A DNA stretch of 12,314 nt from Phellopilus nigrolimitatus (lineage: Eukaryota; Basidiomycota; Agaricomycetes; Hymenochaetales; Hymenochaetaceae): the NCBI GenBank assembly GCA_021029095.1, contig JAJOHG010000598.1, forward strand, positions 1 through 12,314, read 5' to 3'. Both the position numbers and the translations under genes were made by a program. Shown one piece after another: positions 7,089-12,314 of the stretch (position 1 is the stretch's first letter; every line of letters begins with the position of its first letter). Under the pieces are notes generated by a model, which was not told the DNA's origin, did not search any database, and was given only the letters and a program-made list of their open reading frames with translations.

Positions 7089-7493
7089 CCTGAACTGCAA
7101 CCCCCCACCGCTACCGCTTCTCGCGTCCTCCTCCCACTCTGCATGTGTGTGTTTGCTGTGCATTATTTGCTCCTCCTCAGGATCCTCCGCCTTTTCTTTC
7201 TTCGCAATAATTCTATATCCTTTCCTTTCATCTGGGCGGCTCTCTAATGAACAGGGGACCATGTTTGTTGCGTGTCTATCTCGTCTTTTCGACCACATTT
7301 TACCCGATGCAGTGTTATCATACTATGTACAATCGAAGACGCATATACCATCGTTTCTTGCATGACTGGCTTTTTGGAGAACAAGATAGGACGTTCGACA
7401 AGATTGATATATAGATTTCAGCGATACATGGGTCAGGTATAATAAATAATTTCTTTCTTTCCAAGTAGTGCATACGGTAAGCTACTTTTTCAA
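7089..7493. other. convergent 3' regions of the HIT and Blm10 genes
   Basis: These 405 bp lie between two genes that converge. The sequence is AT-rich with no supported ORF or RNA gene. An AATAAA on the plus strand at 7441-7446 may end the HIT transcript. That would bring it to within about 55 nt of the Blm10 stop, so the two 3' UTRs may overlap. Confidence 0.55.
7441..7446 (+). terminator. candidate poly(A) signal AATAAA for the HIT gene
   Basis: Perfect hexamer about 350 nt downstream of the HIT stop codon, in AT-rich sequence. An earlier non-canonical signal is possible. Confidence 0.3.
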
Positions 7494-7501
7494 TCAAGCA
7501 T
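7494..7501 (-). other. BLM10: 8-nt terminal coding exon of Blm10
   Basis: Exon 25 ends TAC T; this exon supplies AT GCT TGA. Splicing therefore gives Tyr-Tyr-Ala-stop. The acceptor is TTCCAG, ending at 7502. Confidence 0.9.
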
Positions 7502-10500
7502 CTGGAAAAATAACGCAAGACTGAGCCAGCACACATGGACGAAGGCGAGAGGACAAGGACTCACAGTACGACGACCCGGTCAGGAGCGTCGACAGCGCTG
7601 AGAGCTGCTCGTCGTTGAAGCGCTTCGCGTCCTCGTGCCACGTGTCCTGGTGCGTCTTCTTGAAGCGGCTCGCGCACTGGTGCACCGCGGTCGACACGGG
7701 CGTCGGGTCGTACGTGTGCTCCGCGAGCACGTCCGCGAGCAGCGCGGGCATCCACTTCTCCACCGTATACGGGAAGCTGTCCACGAGCGCGCAGACGCCC
7801 AGGATCGCCGCGTGCCGCTTGCGCAGCGCCGCCGCGTACCCCGGCGCCTGCCGCGCGGGCAGCTCGTGCACGCGAACAAGCCGCACGAAGCGGTCTTTGA
7901 GCGTGATCACGCTGTGACGAGGTGAGATTCGGAGTATACCTGAGAGGGTGCTGGAGAAAAGGAAGGGTCAACGCGGCCCGTTGAGTTGAGCTACCAAACT
8001 TACGTGGCTGCCATCTCGCGTACTTCAACGTTCTCGTCATCAAGGCACCGGCAAATTATCTCCAAAATCTCGAGAACCTTCGCTTCCTTAATCAAAGGGA
8101 CTTGGCGGAAGTAAAATACTGAGGGGAAGAATGAGTTGAAAGTTATTTTTGAAGGAAGCGCGACATGTCTCACTTTGCAGAAGCGGGAGCGCCTTTAATC
8201 TCACTCTCCAAGACTATAGGCAAGGTGAGCTGAAGAAGCAATCCGGGACAAATGCATACTTACTGGTGAGGATTTAATTGCGACGAATATAGATTCAATT
8301 ATGGGATTAATGAGGGGCCTGGGGGGCACCACTCCGCACATACGGACTAGAAGATTACTCGCTCGTCGTGAAAGGTCATCATTGTCGCTAACTAGCATTC
8401 AAACATCAGAAGCAAATCCACATGAGATTGTTCGATGCTTAATGAGAAGAAAATACCTTCACTGAATCGGAATAATTCAGGCTGGCAAGTTGACAAATTA
8501 GACACCGGCATAATCATACTCCAGAAAACGCTTACCATTAGAGGGAGAATGTAGTCGAACACCGAGCTGGCCTGGATGTCATGTACAGCTTGGTATAGCC
8601 ATTTGCATACTATCACGCCCACTCTGTCATACATCGACTGGAAGGCTCTTGTCCCTGGTATCCGCTCCTCCTTCCAAGCCTTGAAATTCTCAACAAGATC
8701 CTGGACGCGCCCGCTGAGGTGGGTTCCACGAATTCCCATAATGTCGTATTCAATAGGAACTACCCTGCAGTCCCGAACAAACACTTCTGGACGAGGGATT
8801 GAAGGATTTGGTTGCCACTAAGAAAAATAGACTATGAGATCGATGTGAAAGCAAAATACATGTCGAATGAGCGTACCTTCGCTTTGCCAAAGTACTCAAG
8901 AGCATCGGAGATGTATGCTCGCACCTCGTCGTGCTCGCTATTGAGTTCCAGCCAATAGCGATCAAGAATCTCGTCCATCCAAGCAAACGATTTCCAGCCC
9001 ATTTCCTCGTAGAAAGCACGGGTAAACGATGCGATTTTGACAGCATCAAACGAAAGCTCCCCATTGAAGTCGCAATTCTTGAAATTCTCCGTGATGTAGT
9101 CCACGAGAGGCTGGATCCGACGGGGGTCGCGACTAGAGAACACGTACTGCAGGAGGGAAATAGTCAACTACAGATCTAAGGCAGCAAAAAGACATTAATC
9201 TACCTCCAAGAAAGATGTCCACATAAACATAGTATCGGTCTTCACATTGGATCCTAGAATTTTGCCTAGAAACGGAGTAAACCACGTCCAGAGACGCTCT
9301 TGCGCGTCTGAAGGCCAGTGCTTTGAGCCTCCGAGGATACCAGCAATAAGATCAGCTGCAGCCCGCTGTTTGTTTTGGTCGACATCATTGATCAAAATTT
9401 CCAGAGTAGGCCGTAGGTATTCAAAAGGCTCCTCCTCTAATATCTGGACTGCAAGGAAAATGTCAACCAGCTCCGTGGAAAACCTTAGAAGACGAACGTA
9501 CAGATGGACTTGACGCAAGAGATATTATCTTGCGTAATGACAGTCGCATGATTTTCTTCTGCGAAACGACCAGAGAGGCTCTTCCAGAACTTCTCGTTCA
9601 ACACTACCTCACGGACCGCAGCAACCATCTCTTGACTGGCAGGTTCCCATGGCTTGAAGCAGGATTTCCCGGGAGGTGCAGCTAAGTACAATTCGACATG
9701 CTCTGGCCATGCTAACCAACCGACATTGGCTTTATCTTGCAGAATCCTACAATCATGAGAAAGTCTAAGCATATAAGTAAATAGAAAGGCAAAACTTACG
9801 GCTCTAGAAAAGCTTTCTCAGTATTTAATTTTTGTTTGAAGCCCTCAAGGTATCGTGCATTAAATTCATTGTTCAAATTCTTCAGCTCAAACCGAACGCG
9901 AAGAGGATTATGATTGCGCTCCATTGCGATATCTTCAGGCGATTTCGAAAAAGTGCGTAGCTTCACGTACCGCAGGCTCTTCATAACCGCCCGCTGTGCG
10001 TACTGTATGCAAGGAATGTCAGTGATTTGCGGCTTTAGGTAATAATTCCACCCACGTATCGCTGAGCGGTGATAAACAAAATCAGCAAAAGTTAATAAAC
10101 GGGACCGAGAGATGGAAGAAAGACCCACTATTGAAGGGTGAGAGTCATGTGCCATTTCGAGGAAATACTTTGTCTGCTCTGCATTTATTGGTTCATCTCG
10201 ACGAATCAGAGTACGCAGAATCCGAAGTGCGATAATAGCATAGCGCCAATGCGTGCTCGATGATTTCGCGATAGCAAGAACGGTATCCCCCTTTACATCC
10301 GCACCTATCAGTCGCATTGAAGACAAAAGCACGTCTGAAAAGCACTCACGGTGAGTTTCACTGTTTTATTGTATATGCTCGTTCGAAGTACCCGTTTCTG
10401 CGTGCACCGTAGCGCTAATTTATCATCGCATGAATCCTGAGCTAAAAGCGTTTCAAGATTCTTTGCAGCACGATCCATGTTCGTGCTATCGACAGAATAC

Positions 10501-12314
10501 ACGATAACATTTGGCTCGAAGATACTCGATAAACCTGCGGGAGTCCAGTGATCAAAGTACACGTCTTAAAGCAACGAAATCGGACTCTTACAGTTATCGA
10601 TTAGGGCTCCCGCGCAATCTTGTAAAGACGGCTACGAAAAACTGATTAAGCTTGTGCAACAGAGAAGTGGAAAAAAACGGACCTCTGTGTGTGATTGGCA
10701 ACCGAAGACGCCCCTGAGTAAATCGATCCTGAAAACAGGTTCGGATATGGCATATTTTGCTTAAGCGAAGCATTAGAGAAATGCGTAGTCTGTGTTGAGA
10801 AAGGCGTACTAAAGATCGGCATATTCAGAGAGTATAATGCGCCCTTTATACGATCTTCATTGCCTCCAGGGGCTATGTACTTCATGAACTGCGAAACACA
10901 TCGGCGTCTTACTCCATCGAAAGTCTTGAGAAGGGGGTGTCAGGATTTTTAACGTACAAGATACCAACGCAACGCACGGAGGTAAACGAATTGAGTAAAG
11001 ACTGAGCGGATCTGAAAAAAAAATCAGATCATTGTCTACATGCCGAAGCTCTGTACGTACTCGCGCACTGTGTCGTGCATTAGCACTGGATCCTTTAGTT
11101 AACGAGACTTACTTACCAGTTGCATAATGCCACATCGACCATTCTACGAGTTCGTCGATAAGCGAGTCCTCGAGTTCGCCACGCAACCGTTCGATAGAGT
11201 TCCATCGCAGGCGAGCAGCGTGATAACGCCTTCCACGGCCTTTCAGTAATTGATATAAAATTCACATGGACAAAAGTAGATCACCGAATTCGTCGCACAA
11301 GCACGGCTCTTGGCCACACTTTCTGCTTAGCATATTGACGTGATAATCCAATTTCGGACGAGTATTGATCACTCTGCGAGTAATAGCTGCTCTGTCTCGG
11401 TATCGTATCTCTAATCTTCAATGTTGCAGTGCTCACCTGTCTCTACTGTCACCATATTCAAGAGCGAAAGTGCGTATGGCTCGAATCTGCAACAGTTCAG
11501 TCCTAATTCCTGAATAGAATAAACATCCATAATCACCAAAATATGGACAGCATCAATAGTATTCTCCTCGCCTTGCTGACGCAGTGAAGATGAAGCTTTT
11601 CGCAGGAATATTCCGAAACGGCGACGCAGGCCTGTAAGGTATTTATGGCGCGGATCCGTTGGGTCAGTAAGCACGAAACACGACTTCAGAGCGTCGACAT
11701 GGCCTATCATCTCAGGAAGCTCGTTGCTGTCGAAGAAAGCAAGCGGCGTAATTAGAAGAATTCTTCGTTAGGAAAGAAAGAAGGCGTACAGGATGTCAGA
11801 GGTCTCGCAACTTTCTTTAAGCTGCTCTGCTGTATAATATTCTTGCACAAGGGTTGGAGTTCCGGCAAAACCATTCCGCACGACTGTGAGGTAGCTTAAC
11901 ATACTCTTGAGCTTCTGATAATCCATGGAGTTGTTCCTGATTACCTACCGGCAGAAGTCGTTTCTCCATGCACTGTCTCGTGACTCAGGAGCTATCGCAG
12001 CTCGCTCAGTATTTTAATCATGGAAAAGCATCATGTTACCTACGCGTATTCAGAAGTTCTTCTAGCATACCCAAAGTGGGCTCGACCAGCTGGTGGAACA
12101 AACTCAGCACAAAGTCAATTTCATCCGCACTAGGGATGTGCCAGGACATCTTGATTAAGTGTTCAAATGTCAGAGGGCTGTCGGCTGTCGGACTATGAAC
12201 TTGTTATACTTACCTGGATCTCTTCGGGCTTATATAACTTGCCCCAGTACCTATGATGATTTCCGCGAAACTCTGCAAAATAAATGCGAAATCAAATCAT
12301 TTAAAAAAGAAATC
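7494..12314 (-). CDS. BLM10: Proteasome activator Blm10/PA200 (PSME4), C-terminal part
   Basis: Partial at its 5' end (it continues past 12314). Exons in transcript order: 12272-12214, 12149-12040, 11972-11949, 11894-11790, 11726-11537, 11486-11437, 11386-11285, 11229-11117, 11067-11061, 11011-10978, 10924-10679, 10631-10592, 10534-10350, 10290-10129, 10061-10056, 10002-9800, 9746-9502, 9448-9204, 9146-8877, 8817-8536, 8481-8457, 8391-8264, 8213-8174, 8118-8004, 7950-7565, 7501-7494. Phases agree throughout; about 1,125 residues. Introns are 47-67 nt. Blm10 is a HEAT-repeat ring that caps the 20S proteasome. Landmarks: HHRYWGKLYKPEEI, RQQGEENTIDAVHIL, QKVWPRAVLVRR, YHAARLRWNSIE, SPEDIAMERNHNPL, SWRVRLKALPLLQ, and the C-terminal block ending KKTHQDTWHEDAKRFN. 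The chain ends SSYYA, the HbYX-type motif that inserts into the 20S alpha ring. The N-terminal ~40% is missing. The donor after 10679 (GTTTTT) is weak, so that boundary is the least certain. Confidence 0.93.
7502..7564 (-). other. BLM10: 63-nt stop-free final intron of Blm10
   Basis: The donor GTGAGT is strong, a CTCAG branch candidate lies about 20-25 nt before the end, and the acceptor is CCAG. Its length is a multiple of three and it has no in-frame stop, so retention adds 21 residues and changes the terminus to Pro-Asp-Ala. Confidence 0.88.
10056..10061 (-). other. BLM10: 6-nt microexon of Blm10 (Arg-Tyr)
   Basis: The sense sequence is CGATAC between an acceptor CGCTCAG (ending 10062) and a donor GTGGGT (starting 10055). 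It inserts Arg-Tyr to give HPSI-RY-YAQRAVMK, the form I expect for the family. The flanking introns are 67 and 53 nt with branch-point candidates TTAAC and CTGAC. Confidence 0.8.
11061..11067 (-). other. BLM10: 7-nt microexon of Blm10
   Basis: The sense sequence is TGCGCGA between an acceptor ACACAG (ending 11068) and a donor GTACGT (starting 11060). It links ACT G| to |A TCC and gives HYAT-VRE-SAQSLL in frame. Flanking introns are 49 nt each; the upstream one has a TGCTAATG branch site 9 nt before its acceptor. Confidence 0.8.
11949..11972 (-). other. BLM10: 24-nt exon of Blm10
   Basis: It encodes the AWRNDFC core between acceptor GAGACAG and donor GTAGGT and joins to RYLTVVRN. The alternative of reading on from 11936 gives a less family-like peptide, so this exon is preferred. 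Confidence 0.75.

Noticed and set aside
11093..11116. A 24-nt intron (GTAAGT...TAAAG) in Blm10
   Set aside because: Too short for a spliceosomal intron here. The 49-nt version ending at 11068 has a better branch point and leads to the 7-nt microexon with correct phase.
11790..11936. An alternative Blm10 exon reading NNSMDYQKLKSMLSYLTVV without the 54-nt intron
   Set aside because: It keeps frame, but it leaves out the AWRNDFC segment. The two-intron model gives AWRNDFCRYLTVVRN, which fits the family better and has a GTAGGT donor.
1..12314. Bacterial-type features: operons, CRISPR, defence islands, insertion sequences, attachment sites
   Set aside because: The window is eukaryotic and intron-rich. 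No direct-repeat arrays, transposase-like proteins or terminal inverted repeats were seen.

Overview
The window looks like nuclear DNA of a filamentous basidiomycete, probably an Agaricomycete (Polyporales-like is a guess). Reasons: genes are dense and split by many introns of about 47-98 nt with GT...AG ends and CTNA-type branch points; there are no operons or Shine-Dalgarno sites; the left two thirds is extremely GC-rich; and the proteins are eukaryotic families. I see no mobile element, rRNA, tRNA, CRISPR array or virus-like gene.

Layout, left to right. (1) 165-1060, minus: a DinB/YfiT-like putative metalloprotein in five exons, with an apparent CG-slippage frameshift in exon 2. (2) 2192-3163, minus: a single-exon BTG/TOB-family protein, expected to partner the Ccr4-Not deadenylase. 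(3) 4009-5216, minus: the translin-associated factor X (TRAX) homologue in five exons. (4) 5662-7088, plus: a HIT-domain protein in four exons, divergent from TRAX across a 445-bp shared upstream region. (5) 7494 to beyond the right edge, minus: the C-terminal ~1,125 residues of the proteasome activator Blm10/PA200 (PSME4), in at least 26 exons; its 5' part lies outside the window. It is convergent with the HIT gene.

The genes do not form an obvious pathway. BTG/TOB (deadenylation) and TRAX (C3PO RNase) both belong to RNA turnover, and Blm10 caps the proteasome, but their adjacency may be chance.

The most informative results come from hand-splicing Blm10. It contains a 6-nt and a 7-nt microexon, and an 8-nt terminal coding exon. 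The conserved C-terminal Tyr-Tyr-Ala (HbYX) motif that docks on the 20S core exists only after removal of a 63-nt, stop-free final intron. Base composition changes sharply inside Blm10 near 7950-8000, and donor-site sequence changes with it. I did not find a convincing new biological system; the novelty here is in gene architecture.
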